From Uloborus plumipes (taxonomy: Eukaryota > Arthropoda > Arachnida > Araneae > Uloboridae), in NCBI GenBank assembly GCA_038373865.1, contig JAXGGA010001119.1:104609-168608 (forward strand): 64,000 nucleotides of DNA, in the 5' to 3' direction. How positions within the stretch are numbered: the first letter of the stretch is position 1; the number at the start of each line of letters is the position of its first letter. Shown here in pieces: positions 21,820 to 33,582 of this stretch. The position numbers and the translations under genes are program-made. The notes beneath the pieces were generated by a model. It did not search any database, was not told where the DNA came from, and saw only the letters and a program-made list of their open reading frames with translations.

Positions 21820-23705
21820 CAGCATAACTAGTAGCAAAGCCAATGTAATGCTTGGGTTTATTTATAGATCTATTTCAAACAAATCTAAGAAGATTCTTCT
21901 GCAGTATAGAAGTTTAATAAGACCTCACTTGGAGTAGGGGAGACTGGGGACGGTTGTGACGCGGGGCGGTTGTGACAGTCGTCATATTAGCTAAACCATA
22001 ATTAATACCTGGTTGAAGCAAAGAGAGAGAGTATCAGCATGTTTGTCTGAATGTGTGTCAAAGCATTGCGGTAGCCATCGAGCGACATTAACGGTAGCAG
22101 AGGGGTTGGTTACTTTTTAACAGTCAAAAGTAAGTTTTTTTGTTCGATGTCTTTTAGTAATTCCTGTTGAATGGGTACAGATAGAGAAATGAAAGTTTTC
22201 TCCCCGTTAGTAGTGAACCTTAATAGTCAAATAGCAGTGATTACTTTTTATGTAGGCTATTTTGTATTGCCATGGCGATTGCTGTTTTCAAAAGTAGTGG
22301 GTTGGGGTCGATTGTGACAAATTGCGTGGGGACGGTTGTGACACGAGTAAAACATGTTTTTATCATATTTGATGCCCATAATACGCTTGGAGAAGACAGA
22401 AATAGGGCAGTGTGACCTAATAAAATATAAAGAAGCTTATAAAGAAGTGAAACTTTTTTTTCTTTCGGACAGCTTTGAAAATGCAACTTTAATCGTAAGT
22501 CTTTGCTACGAAACATTCATTCGTAAACGCGATGGAGCCGGCCGGCGCTGTCACAATGAAAACAACGTGTGCATATGTTATATTGCTCATAATAAAGTGC
22601 TTTTGAGCTTACATATACGCTGAAAGCAGATATGAGAGTAAAATGGCTACTGAGAAATGGTTCCGCTCATTTATGAATAGAAATGTTTCACGTCTGTTCG
22701 TGTAGCTCATGAAACTAGCCTTTCAAGAGTAACAAGCTTCAATAAAACAAATAAATGTGGAATCTTTCTTTGATACTTGAGAATTTTTATGAACAGACAC
22801 GGTTATGACCCACAGGATGTGCATAATGTTGCCAAAACAGACGTTACGAAATTCCAAAAACCTGATATTTTTGTAAAACATGGTATAAGGCTACTTCAAC
22901 TGAACGAGACACATTGTTAAATGATAAACTTTCCCAGATGAAGGTTATGTTGAATTACGTTTAATATTACTTGAAATTAAAAGTGATCTAGACTGTTTTG
23001 CTGTATTTTTGAACTTGTCACAACCGACCCCAAGCACTGTCACAACCGCCCCTGGGGTGGGGTCGGTTGTGACATTTTTTCCTTTTTTGTTTAATTTGGT
23101 CCTGTGAGTTAACTATTGTACTTAGGCAGAAAATTTTAGTGTTTATAAGCAAGCAAATAAGCACTTTAAGATAAAAACAACTTTAAAACAGCTCACAGGC
23201 ATTGCTAAGGGATCTATGGGGGAGCAAATGAAAATTGTCACAACCGTACCCAGTCTCCCCTATGCTGTTCAGTTTTAGTCTCCTTATTTAAGAAAAGACA
23301 TCAATTTATTGGAAAGGGTTCAAAAGAGGGCTACAAGGTTAGTGAATGGATTTTCTAATTTAGACTGATTGCCGACTTAGAATGTCCAATATATAAAGTC
23401 TTGAGCAAAGGAGAGTCAGAGGGGACATGATTCAATTATTTAAATTTATCAAAATGAAAGATGTTATGGGGTTAGATTGTTGCATGGAAAGCAGAGCAGG
23501 GGATCGTTGTTTTAAGCTAGCTATTCAGATCTCAGGCTAACCTGAAAATGAGGAGAAATTGCTATTTTAGCAGGGTGGTGAGAGCTTGGAACAGTTTACT
23601 GGAATAGGCAGTAAGGAGCAATGGAGTAGATAGCTTTAAGGGGCCATTCATGGAGACTATAATTTGACTTGGACCAGCCTAGCTGGGCCCAGAGCCTGTG
23701 GCTGG
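21820..23705 (+). pseudogene. CR1/Jockey-like LINE, 3' end of the reverse-transcriptase ORF, interrupted by element G2
   Basis: Left part (to 21936) reads SKANVMLGFIYRSISNKSKK and ILLQYRSLIRPHLE. The right part (from 23263) continues in frame with YAVQF-stop-SPYLRKD, INLLERVQKRATRLVNGF, then after decay FKFIKMKDVMG, MRRNCYFSRVVRAWNSL and NGVDSFK. These are the conserved C-terminal blocks of CR1-type LINE ORF2 behind the polymerase domain (RPHLEYAVQFWSP, LERVQRRATR, FSRVVRAWNSL). Stop codons and frame changes show it is dead. Removing G2 and one TA rejoins the codons for LEYAVQF. The 5' part of the LINE is absent, the usual 5' truncation. Confidence 0.85.
21937..23260. mobile_element. TA-flanked element G2 (1324 bp) built on the word GGGGWCGGTTGTGAC
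   Basis: Ends GGGGAGACTGGG(G)ACGGTTGTGAC and inverse, TA at 21935-21936 and 23261-23262. The word recurs in both orientations at the left end (twice), near 22306-22341 (twice), near 23017-23072 (three times) and at the right end. No coding frame of note. Inserted in the LINE at 21820-23705. Confidence 0.85.
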
Positions 23706-24475
23706 TCGTCATATTTATATTTGCTTTTCATTACACGTCTTCCGAGCATGTCTTCGATTTAAAGATGGGGGGAAAATCCGCTAGATAACTTTTGTTACAT
23801 ATGTGACGAATATAGTGTTCCTAAAAGTAACACGCGAAGAGTCTTACAGACTATATAAGACAACATTATTCTGCTTATTTTGGCCTGAAACTCGTGACTA
23901 GAATAAATCGCAGGCTCCTCATAAAGTCTTTGTGCAGTGTCAATGATTTGAAATAATATAAAATGAAGGAACAAAGGACGTAAAAAATCAGCAACAGTAA
24001 AAACCATAATGCATCGAATGAACTGTCACTAAGCCTGAAACATATTTTAGCGAACAAATTTCTTGCTGTTAAAAAAACTCTTTATTTGCTCACAGGTCGC
24101 TGTTACTGTTTATACTGTGATACACCTCCTCTAATTGTCCTTCATCTTCAAATAATTCAATCTCTGAGGTGCTAGCTATGATAGCCTTATATATAGCCTG
24201 ACTGGAATAGACGACCTGTGTTTTTAGTCTACCTGTGTAGTTAAAATTTTATCTGATAGGTGGTGCTATACTAGACAGCAACTTAAGTTGACACTGAACG
24301 TCACTACAAGCGGAGCCAATAAGAGCTTACAAGCAATTAGCGATCTCCTCTAATTCGCCAAGTAGGCTGCGACGTTTTATTTAGCTCGTTTTTCATAGGC
24401 TAACGTCATGCCCATGTCACGCTGACGTCACGATGTTTTTGTCAAGAAACCTTGCAGTGTAGTATAGAAATTGAG
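23706..24475. other. No gene recognised
   Basis: AT-rich; nothing supported beyond short repeats. Confidence 0.35.
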
Positions 24476-24743
24476 TACAGTGGACCTTCGGTACCTCGAC
24501 ACTCCAAGAGACTACGAAAACATGTTGAGTTAAACGGGTGTCAACGATGCTCAATAATTTGAACTATTGTAGTGCTTTCTGTATTGCTTATGCTTATTTA
24601 CTAGTGCTTACTACCAACATCATAAAAACTAATTTCAGTAAATGAGTTTTCCTTTTTTCTTTTCTTTGAAAAGTATATTATAAAACAAAGAGAACAATTT
24701 TAAATACATAATTGGAAATAAATCCAAAATTTCTAAAAAGAGA

Positions 24744-24938
24744 CTAGCTGACAGGGCAGCTGGATTAGCTTCCTACGGTATGTTGATGAATAACGTTCCC
24801 TCCGTTCCTAATTTTTACCTCTTTCTGATGTGTTGCCTGAAAAATTACGAATTTATTGGTACCTGGTTCGACTTTCAGTTCATTGGCGTTTAGAATAAAG
24901 AAGCAGGGTATAGAAAGATAGATAGAAAGAAACTCAGT
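24744..24938 (-). mobile_element. Short Helitron-like element HX, minus strand
   Basis: On the minus strand it ends AATCCAGCTGCCCTGTCAGCTAG followed by T: a palindromic AGCTGCC..GGCAGCT type stem against CTAG, the Helitron terminus. Its start region (CCCTGCTTCTTTATTCT, then GTCGAACCAGGTACC) matches 28975-29060 and 39232-39310. The 5' edge is approximate. Confidence 0.55.
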
Positions 24939-24968
24939 TTTTAATACAAAGTAGATAAGAACCCTTTG

Positions 24969-25160
24969 GGGGCCACGTGGGCCTAGAGGTAGAGTACTCT
25001 CTCCTCGTAAGTAAGTGGTCACGGGTTCGAATCCCGCCTTGCCCATGGATGTTATTTCATCCTCTATGTACCGTAAATCTGTCCCGTGTTTGTCAGGAGG
25101 CAAAGCGTATAGTACGCAGTCCTCATGTATGTTGAAGCTGATGGCTTCTGAAAAAAAAAA
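24969..25160 (+). mobile_element. SINE-B, tRNA-derived, with perfect 12-bp TSD
   Basis: The head looks like a tRNA (GGCCACGTGGGCCTAGAGGT start, B-box GGGTTCGAATCCC at about 25023), followed by a body of about 110 bp and a poly-A tail at 25151-25160. AAGAACCCTTTG occurs at 24957-24968 and 25161-25172. Perfect duplication and clean tail suggest a fairly recent insertion. Confidence 0.92.
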
Positions 25161-25827
25161 AAGAACCCTTTGTCCACCCTTGCTTGATACGTCGTGCTGG
25201 TGCTACCTGGTTTCTCTTCTGGATTGTTTCAAGTACATCTCTCCAACTCTTTCCTAGCCCTGAGACTACACCAACAGCACAAAGTGGCTGACAATTCTCA
25301 AAATGAGTTCTTTCCGGAAAACAATGAATTGACTGACCCCAAAACAGCAGAACTCTTAGAAGTGGTTAATGCGAACGCATATCGGTAGCAAAAAGTATAT
25401 TAAAATATCAAGTGAATATCGACTTATCGAGGCTCCTGTAAATGTGTGTCGAGTTGGAAAAGTTTGAACCTATTGAAATCAACATCGGACCAACTATTGG
25501 AAAATACATGTCGATTCACTGAGGTTGTCGAGTTATCCGCATGTCGAGTTACCGGAGTTCCTCTGTATATATTTCACCATTTCACTTTACCTCACATTCT
25601 CCTATTCAACAGAGCATCTTTTGTATGAATGGCGATCTTTGAAAATTCGGGCCCCACCTAACCTTTAAACTTATTTTTGTTTCTTTTAAGTGCGGCAGTT
25701 AAAATAGCGCAATGTTTTTTTTGACTCATATCATTTTTTTCCACCAAAGGAGATTATGATTATTATTTTTTGTTTGATGAGGGGCAATTACAGCCTCATC
25801 CGTTGACAAGTCGTGGAATCACAGTAA

Positions 25828-25971
25828 GGGCCATGCTCCACATCAGCGTAAAACGCGACCGAAACTGAAGGCAGAAACCGAAAATCCGGGTACTTTCCAT
25901 AGGAACACCATTGAATCCATTTTACGCTTCTGCCTAATTTTTCTGCTTTACGTCGATGTGGAGCATGGCCC
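25828..25971. mobile_element. PIF/Harbinger-type MITE (144 bp), TSD TAA
   Basis: Ends GGGCCATGCTCCACATC and inverse, continuing CGTAAA; flanked by TAA at 25825-25827 and 25972-25974, the 3-bp TWA target of this superfamily. Confidence 0.82.
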
Positions 25972-25974
25972 TAA

Positions 25975-26401
25975 ATGCTCAATTCAAATTACGTTTTGCG
26001 CTGCGAGTTTCCTAATTAAAATGAAGTAATTAACTTGATTATTTCCCCAACGTAATGACTTCTTAAAGTAAATCTCTTTGCGTCGTGCAAAAGAATTATA
26101 ATGACTTGTTTTTCATGGAATATCGGATGAAATCTTTCGCCATTTAGGGTAATTATAAATAATCTGAATATCTTAAATGGGGCCTTTATGTTGTGATGAC
26201 AAGAATTCAGCATGGATTTATTTTAAAAAAGTGGTCCAAAAAAGGAAATTTAAATAAAAAGACATTTTTTGCATTCACTTTTCATGCATAACCTTTAAAG
26301 TACCAAAATTGTATTAGTAATGATGAATTTTTAGACTTCATTTTGCTGTTTTTGCAGCTTTAAAAGGTCACTGAAACGTTTCAATCTCGCTTCCATACAT
26401 A
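25975..26401. other. No gene recognised
   Basis: AT-rich spacer between the Harbinger-type MITE and the pogo-like element. Confidence 0.4.
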
Positions 26402-26403
26402 TA

Positions 26404-27929
26404 CAGTGAAACTCCGGTAACTCGACACGTGGATAATTCGACCACCTCGGTAAGTCGACATGCCAATATTTGGTCCAATGCTAATTCAAATGTGTGAAAA
26501 CCCCTCTGTCCTGACATACTTTTACATTAACTTCTATAAGTCAACGTCCACTTACTATTTTTGCCCATTTTTACTTCCTTTTACGTAGTAAAGGAAGTAT
26601 TGTGATCGCGAAAAAAAAAAATCACTCAAATTTGAGTCTATATTTTGATTTTGCTCACCCCCGAATGAATGTTCAGTAGTTTTTTCGACCTGTCAGCACG
26701 TGCATATGTACCTATCAACATATAAGCAGCCGAAAAATCCTTTTCAACCACCCCCGAGTTAATTACGACGAGTTTTCTCGCGACGTCTGTATATACGTAT
26801 GTGCGGATGTATGTGCGGATGTGTGTGCGTATGTCTGTCGCATAACTCAAAAACTATACGCCGTAGAAGCTTCTAGCTTGGTATGTAGGCTCTGAGGATG
26901 GTCTAGTTGTGCACCTCCCCTAGTGGTTGCATTCGAATGTTCCCTTTTTTGGGGTAAATCAGTGTTAATTTCAATACAGATTCAAGTGATATGAATTGGC
27001 GCGACCACTTGGCGATATGTCGCCAAGTTTTTTGTCGCCAAGTGTTTGAACTTGGCGACGTATCGCCAAGTTGGCGACAAATTTGGCGAAAAAATTATTT
27101 TTTTAATTTGGGTTCAACTTGGCGCTATTGGCGATATTTTGCGAAAAATTCACTGGATGATATTAAAATCAGCAATATTTAGAAAATTAACCATTGTAAA
27201 TTTTTTTTTCATTGTTTCGTATCAGATTAGGGGAGTAAATATTTGAATTGTTACTTGCTCACTCTAAGCACTTTTTTTAACATTTAAGGCAACTACTAAG
27301 AAATTTACACGTAAAAGGAAGTAGTGTGGGGTCCATACCAGATTTTTTACCCCTGATATTTGTTCATATTTTCCATTTCCGAGAACTTTGCGTTTTCTGT
27401 GTCAGTCAACTCATTATTTTCTCGAAAGAGCTGTCTTCAAGAAATCCCTCGTGTATACAGAGGTGTCAGCACTACACTCCGTGTTGTTGGTGCAGTCCCA
27501 GGGTTAGGAAGGGATCAGAGAAATATACCCACACACACAAAGCAGTTCCCGAAAGAAACAAGACAGCACAACACATGTTTTTCAAACAAGCGTGATCAGG
27601 GCTGTTCTCTTTAACAAATTCGATTGACAAAGAGCTCTCTTTTTCCAAAAAACTATGAATTAATTCCTAATTCGGCATTAAAAACTGTCCCATTATATAT
27701 TATTATTATTATTATTATTATTTTGTGCATTTTTCAAGAAAGAAAAAGGAAAGGAAAAAAAATCATTTTTTGAAATTGATTTTTATAACGTGAATGGTGA
27801 GCACTAGTAAATAATCAATACAAAAAACACTTAAAGGGTAGAAATTATTCACCCTCGGTAAGCCGAGACCCGCTTAACTCGACATATTTTGGCGTCCCCT
27901 TGAGGTGTTGAGTTATAGAAGTTCCACTG
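26404..27929. mobile_element. Pogo/Tigger-like non-autonomous element P2
   Basis: Left end CAGTGAAACTCCGGTAACTC, right end (inverted) CAGTGGAACTTCTATAACTC, TA at 26402-26403 and 27930-27931. Related to P1 (24478). It is interrupted by the HL2 element at 26572. An (ATT)n microsatellite lies at about 27700-27722. Confidence 0.65.
26572..27323 (+). mobile_element. Helitron/Helentron-like element family HL2, copy 1 (about 752 bp)
   Basis: Starts with a hairpin ACTTCCTTTTACgtaGTAAAGGAAGT. The word TACTTCCTTTTACGT at 26572-26586 recurs exactly inverted at 27309-27323. A TGTATGTGCGGATG microsatellite-like part lies at about 26790-26840, and a cluster of TTGGCGACA/TCGCCAAGTT words at 26998-27145. 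Same plan as HL1 with different sequence. No CTAG end is visible, so the 3' end may be lost or different. Confidence 0.6.
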
Positions 27930-27931
27930 TA

Positions 27932-29082
27932 TTCAGTTCTTGATTGAGTAGCGGGAAAAGGGCCTTTTTTTCTTTCTCCCAGTCGGCAAGGTTCGGTTGG
28001 TTTTGAAACCAAAACAGGAAACCTGTTATTAGGAAAAACCATTGTACGAATTCGCCTAATGTTATTATTTTCATAGGGATATTTTTTTAGCTAAAGGGGG
28101 AGAAAAAAAATCAGAATTTGCGATATAAAAATTCATGTTATGTCTTATGGGAGAATTGTCATACCCCATCACTGTTGTCTACATGGACTGAGGTGCGCCC
28201 CCTGCAAGATTTGTAAAAGCGCCTCAGTCCCTATTAAACTATTTAAAAAATTTTCCCGTGTAACTCATAGTGCTGTTTTTCTGAATTGTGCGAGCTGCGA
28301 GCTCAAACCTCATGCGCCTCCTCCGCCCGCGGAACGGGGGCTTTGGGGATGCTATGTACGCCGCTGCTCCAACAACAAATATTTTTCCTCAAATGAATGA
28401 GAAAATGAACGAATAATTAAATGAAAAACGCATGAAAAAAGAAAAGAATAAATAATTAATGTATGAGAAAAAATTAATGGGTGAATATAAGTGAATGAAT
28501 ACATAAAGAAGTAATTTAATCGATGAAGAAATGTAAATGAATCAATTAATGAGTGTGAGCTCGTATGTGATTTATTTAACAAATGAATAAAAAATACACG
28601 AAATGAACTATTTTACTTCACCCCCTTCTTGCAGACAACATTTTGTACTAAACAATTAAAATTGAAACATGCTTAGCACCAATTAAATGAGTCTGCACTG
28701 GACATCATAGATATTAATCAATATTTGAAATAGTAAGCATAAAAACTATCATTTTACTGCAATAGAAATTAAATTGATAAGCTACGAAAATATTACAGTG
28801 TGTGCATCAAAGTTTGAAAATGGTTTGTTGTATACCTTGATCTTTAGAGCTATTTACTTCTGAAACTAGAATCAACTACAGTAGACGCCGCTTAATGTGA
28901 TCACATTTGAACGGAAGAGATTTGATAACAATAAACGATTGATTATAATAATCTACTTATATTAGAAACTGAGTATCTTTCTTTCTATGTCCTGCTTCTT
29001 TCTCCTGAACGCCAATGAGCTAAGAGTCGAACCAGGTACCGATAGACTCGTAATTTTTCAGGCTTCATTAGTTTTAATTTAT
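27932..29082. other. No gene recognised; AATGAATGAA-rich segment
   Basis: 28380-28600 is a low-complexity tract of AATGAATGAATAA-type words. 28880-28930 (TACAGTAGACGCCGCTTAAT) resembles a pogo-group end without partner. 28975-29060 matches the start of Helitron-like HX (TCTTTCTTTCTATG, GTCGAACCAGGTACC). Confidence 0.45.
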
Positions 29083-29336
29083 ATAAATACTAGCCGAGTA
29101 CCCGGCTCTGCCCTTGTTTCTGCCGGGTAATTTTTTTCAGTGAAACTCATTCATAATTTTTTCAGCATTAAAGTGCACATCTATATACATAAATGGCTAC
29201 TTCTGTAAACAGTGGCTATTTTTTCTATCTGGATCAACTAAAAAAACTGTATTACACACCCTAAATACAAATGCAAGCTACAAATAATGGTTAGGTAAAT
29301 AGGAAAAGTTATAAGCTTGGTGTATTAAAATAAATA
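29083..29336. repeat. Helitron end fragments
   Basis: On the minus strand GCCGGGTACTCGGCTAG followed by T (about 29092-29108) is a Helitron-like 3' end. On the plus strand TCTATATACATAAATGGCTA (from 29180, after A) is the 5' end of the family at 48613. Neither has its partner here. Confidence 0.5.
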
Positions 29337-30536
29337 TACAGGGTGCTCCAAGTCAACCTTCATGACCTCTAATTCCTCAACCTTTCATCCTAGATGCATA
29401 CTTCCAATTGCAAATTTGCTCGAAATGAGGTATAGAGTTAAAATATTGAAAGTTTGAAGCGAAAAAATAATTCAGTCAAAAAATACGAAATCTAACTTTT
29501 TATAGGGACTCCGGGTCCCCAAACTTATATTTAGGGAAAGAATCTCCATTGAAAAATAATACTAACACACAAAAAAAAATGACATCTGTGCGATCAAAAT
29601 TCGCGGAGATATTCGAGTTTTAAATGCGCAGGGCCCGTAAGCAAATTGACAAAAGAAAATTTTCGCCCTGCCAGAGGAATAACGAGCTTTTAGATTAGGT
29701 ACGATAATGAAATTTGTTTCGTCCATGTCAGAAAACATTCGCTTCTCATTGTATTCAAAAATAAATACAGATGCTACAAGACTACAAAACATAACAAGAC
29801 AAGGTAAATTATTATACAATTTTATACAAAGATATTAAACACACGAAATATGTAGAATCTAAGAAATAATATACATTGCGATTACATTGTCCGTAAAGCA
29901 ACACCATTTCTACATACTGTTCCGTAGTGTACATCGTAACTTCAAGCCTTAACGAAATGCATCTAGTTAAGCCGATTTTATTCTGCAGTGAAGGGATTAC
30001 GTTATTTCAAGCAATCACTATACAGTCGGTAAATTTACATATTCGCGAATTCAGCAAGACATTTTCATTCTTTCTTATTCAATTTTTTTCGTATTTTAAT
30101 TCCCATGTTAAATAACTTTTACAGTTAAATATATTTTAGGAAAATAAAGAATATTTTGTTATTAAAGAACTCTGAATGGTGCGAATTTCGCGTGTATATG
30201 GCCCCCAAAATCACTTAAAATAACGCTAGTGTAAAGTGGTATAAGTCATAAAGTTTCATGTTTCATTTCTCCATGGATTTTGATCGCACAAATGTCATTT
30301 TTTTGTGTTAGTATTATTTTTCAATGGAGATTCTTTCCCTAAATATAAGTTTGGGGGCCCGGAGCCCCTATAAAAAGTTAATTTTTTTATTTCTTAACCA
30401 ATTATTTTTTTCGCTTCAAACTTTCCATATCTTAACTCTCCTCCTCATTTCGAGCAATTTTGCAAATGGAAGTATACGTCTAAGGCGAACGGTTGAGGAA
30501 ATAGAGGTTAAAAAGGTTAACTTGGAACACCCTGTA
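29337..30536. mobile_element. DNA element with about 265-bp TIRs (1200 bp), TA-flanked
   Basis: TACAGGGTGCTCCAAGTCAA at the left recurs inverted at the right (TTAACTTGGAACACCCTGTA), and the match runs inward about 265 bp to the GATTTTGATCGCACA region. TA at 29335-29336 and 30537-30538. No transposase in the 670-bp middle. Start TACAGGGTG is mariner-like. Confidence 0.75.
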
Positions 30537-30668
30537 TATTTACAGTATCAATTGCTCTGGAGTCAACCATTTCCAAATACTGCACGTTAAATTAATTCCA
30601 TTATTAGTTTCTATCCTTGTGACTTCAATGGTGAAAACTCAGTTGGTGAAAACATCTTATGTACCTAA

Positions 30669-31280
30669 CTAAATGATGTGCCCGGCATCGCACGGGTTTA
30701 AATGCAACATGCCAAATCCAAGAAAATAAATATATGACTTTCAACTAAGCCCAGTAGAATCATATTTCTCAAAGGTATTTTTTGTGACCATGCGGTAGAT
30801 TAACTGGGTGTGAAGGAGAACGTGAAATCAAACTTAAATGCGTTATTTATTTTATCCGTGTGATTTTCCTAAAAATCCCTTTCTATTTTTTAACTGTTGC
30901 CAAGATCATTTATCTTTTTATTTAACCCGGTAACGATTACTGATGACTATAAAAATACTAATAAAGCAATAAATTCTATACTCACTCCAGAGAAGCCTTG
31001 ATTTAAAACTTTCATTATGATTACTATTATTATTGTTGTTGCACGGCAACACATTTTTGCAGCAATGGGTTGAAAATTTAATCCTTTAAAGGGGAAATTA
31101 TATGAAATTTACTGCTTTCCATAATAACTTCTTAAAATTAAGTTTTTTAGAAATAAATTATAGCCTATCCTGATTCCTGTTATGGTAGCTATCTATGGTG
31201 AAAAAATGGTTAAAATCGGTCCAGTAGTTTTCAAGATTACCCCGGACATACATACAAAAGTAGTCTTTTATGTATATAGA
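30669..31280 (-). mobile_element. Helitron-like element, family of 48613, minus copy
   Basis: On the minus strand it starts TCTATATACATAAAAGAC and ends GTGCGATGCCGGGCACATCA then TTTAG (the CTAG end changed by one base), followed by T. Similar throughout to 48613-49291. Confidence 0.7.
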
Positions 31281-31534
31281 CACGATTTTAATTAACGAAG
31301 ATATCCATTTATAAGTAGTCAAATTTAGAGCGATTTGTCCTAAATGATTAAATATGAAATCCATTGTTACAAAACGTGGTTGATATGAAACAGTAATAAT
31401 AATGATAATGAGAACTTTGAATGAAGGCTTACCTGAATAAAACATGAAACTCATAAGCGGGCCACGAACGTAGAATGTCTTCTTACGAACATTAATTTTT
31501 TTTCGTACAATATAACATCAGAATGAGGTAAAAG

Positions 31535-31800
31535 GGGGGGTTGGACGTTATGCATCAACAAACCGTAGGAAGCTGATCCAGCTGCCCTGGCAGCTAGTAT
31601 CAATGGCTAAAAGTTGTACTTTTGACGGAATTAGACCCACCCATTGAGTTTTTTCCCCAGCATTTGTACTGTTGGAGCAATGAAACCAGTTTTACAGAAT
31701 TCCTGGTTAGGTGTTCCTCCATAAGCTCGCTGAGAACTAATGCAGTAACGTTATACATCAACATGCTGCAGGAGGCTAATCTAGCTGCCCTGGTAGCTAG
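31535..31800 (+). repeat. Two successive HX-type Helitron 3' ends
   Basis: AGCTGCCCTGGCAGCTAG then T ends at 31597, and AGCTGCCCTGGTAGCTAG then T ends at 31800. Each is preceded by GCATCAAC/ACATCAAC and a (A)GGAGGCTAAT-type stretch, so a 3' end has been duplicated in tandem. Confidence 0.55.
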
Positions 31801-31836
31801 TAAGCACTAAAAGTTTGACGGTGATTTATGTTGATA

Positions 31837-32976
31837 GGGTCAGGTGGGGGAAAGTGGGTGCATGGGAAAACGGGGTCTATATTGAAAGACACCTATTTTC
31901 TCTTTTTAAATTTAAATACTTTGTTAATTCTTTTTTTAAGACATGAATTGAGATTATAGCAAATATTTTTATGTCAATTTTAAAACACTCTAAGTAAGTT
32001 AAATGTTTACAAAGCATTTTTTATGCTCACTGTATGTGCTAGGCAAGAATTAGCTGTTTATGAACTTTCTTCCAAAATATTTATTTATTGGTAAATGCTA
32101 TTAATTTTCGTACAGATTTGTAGTAGAATATCTAAGGATCAGCGCTACATAAAAGCGTAAAAACAAAGTTTATAATTCTGTTTATTATGAAGTATTTTCT
32201 GAGGTGGGGTAAAGTGGGGCTATGGCTGAACTTTCCTGAGGGTTTACGACGACGTTACATATTTAGTAAATTGGTGCTTTTTGTATAATTTTATGTGTTC
32301 CTATTTTACTATCTTGTTAAAATTAGCTTTCAATCTGGCAATTTACAGGCAAAACGACTTGCTTGCTGTTTTCACTGCTTTGTCATCAGTTTAACATGGG
32401 AATCAATTAGCTTGGCGAAAAATTAGCAAGATTTCGGCTAGTTGTCATCACTTTTGGCGACTTTTTTTTGTCTCCAAATTTGGCAAAAAATTACCAACTG
32501 TCGCCAAGTTTGGCGACATTTGGGGCGTTTTCGAACAGCAGTTGCAGCAGTTGCAGAAGTTGCAGATTGTTCTATAGAATTCTTCAGTTTTGTAAATGAT
32601 AGGAAAAAAATTGATGACATTTTCATTCGATTAATTCCAGGTAAAAAAATTCTTTTAGTGCATTTGTACCTTTAAATGAAATTAAGATATTTTAATTTCA
32701 TTGTACATTTATGTCAAAATCAATATTTACACATTTTTGCTTAAAAGTACACTAATTTCTGAACTAGAGCCACTACCCCACCATGGAGGAAAGTGGGGCA
32801 CATAATGTTTTAAATGTATTACTGAGAGAAAACAATCAAACAAAATAAAATTAATCTAAAACGCCAATGTATATAAAATGCATCAAAAGTTTCCTTAAAA
32901 TGAATTTAATCATGTGATTTTGAGGCCGTTTCGAAAAAAAAGCTTGATTTTAGACCCACTTTCCCCCACCTGACCC
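31837..32976. mobile_element. TA-flanked element G3 (1140 bp) built on the word GTGGGGTAAAGTGGGG
   Basis: Ends GGGTCAGGTGGGGGAAAGTG and exact inverse, TA at 31835-31836 and 32977-32978. Variants of the word recur at 32203, at about 32778-32800 and at both ends. A segment at 32410-32530 rich in TTGGCGACA words resembles the middle of HL2 and may be a later insertion. No transposase frame. Confidence 0.82.
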
Positions 32977-33285
32977 TATGTTTTATTCATATTTTTTGAT
33001 ATGAAATGAATGCAGTTACCATATCTTCTGAATCTTTTGTGGTAATGACTAAGGCATTTTCACTAAGATTTTGATTCTTTCATATTTCGAATGACTCTTG
33101 AAAGTATTTTCTGTCTATGTTTTCATGACTGTGATAATTCCTTGATCACATAGGGAGATAAATACGTTTTTCTGACTGAATTGCAGAAAATATTTTTAAA
33201 ACATAAACAAGGGGTTTTGGGGGGGGGGGGGATTTTGCCTCTGTTTTAAGGCAAATGTTCTTCTCGTCTATGCAGTGCCCTGAAC

Positions 33286-33540
33286 TATGGCCCTTACATA
33301 GACGAGCCGACGCATCCAGATTAAGTTTGATCACTCTGGATCCATCTCGTGTTTGAGTGGTTGTCTTTTCTGGCCAGTTATCGCGTTTTGGTAACTTTTC
33401 ACATAAATTTAACAAAGCTTAGCGATGTCCCGAAACTTTGCTACTGCAACATTGAAAAATGAAAGTAAAAGTAAATAAGTTGGATCCAAAGTGGTGAAAC
33501 TTAATCTTGATGCGTCGGCCTGTCTATATAGCTGCTCTAG
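33286..33540. mobile_element. MULE-type MITE family M, copy 1
   Basis: GGCCCTTACATAGACGAGCC with GACGCATC at the left is inverted at the right (GATGCGTCGGCCTGTCTATA). It contains GGTAACTTTTCAC and TTGGATCCAAAGTGG as in the other copies (35603, 50695, 51360). It lies about 40 bp beyond the donor of the LDLa exon, in the intron. No clear TSD at this copy. Confidence 0.7.
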
Positions 33541-33582
33541 CCTTAACCATATCTTGTTGTCGTCAGAGTCTGCGTCACTCAC

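Larger units (their letters stand above)
24478..25565. mobile_element. Pogo/Tigger-like non-autonomous element P1, carrying a SINE and a Helitron piece
   Basis: Left end CAGTGGACCTTCGGTACCTC and right end (inverted) CAGAGGAACTCCGGTAACTC share about three quarters of 24 positions, both continuing CGACA, with TA at 24476-24477 and 25566-25567. Ends of the CAGT...CTG type with TA duplications are typical of pogo-group elements. No transposase remains. Confidence 0.65.
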
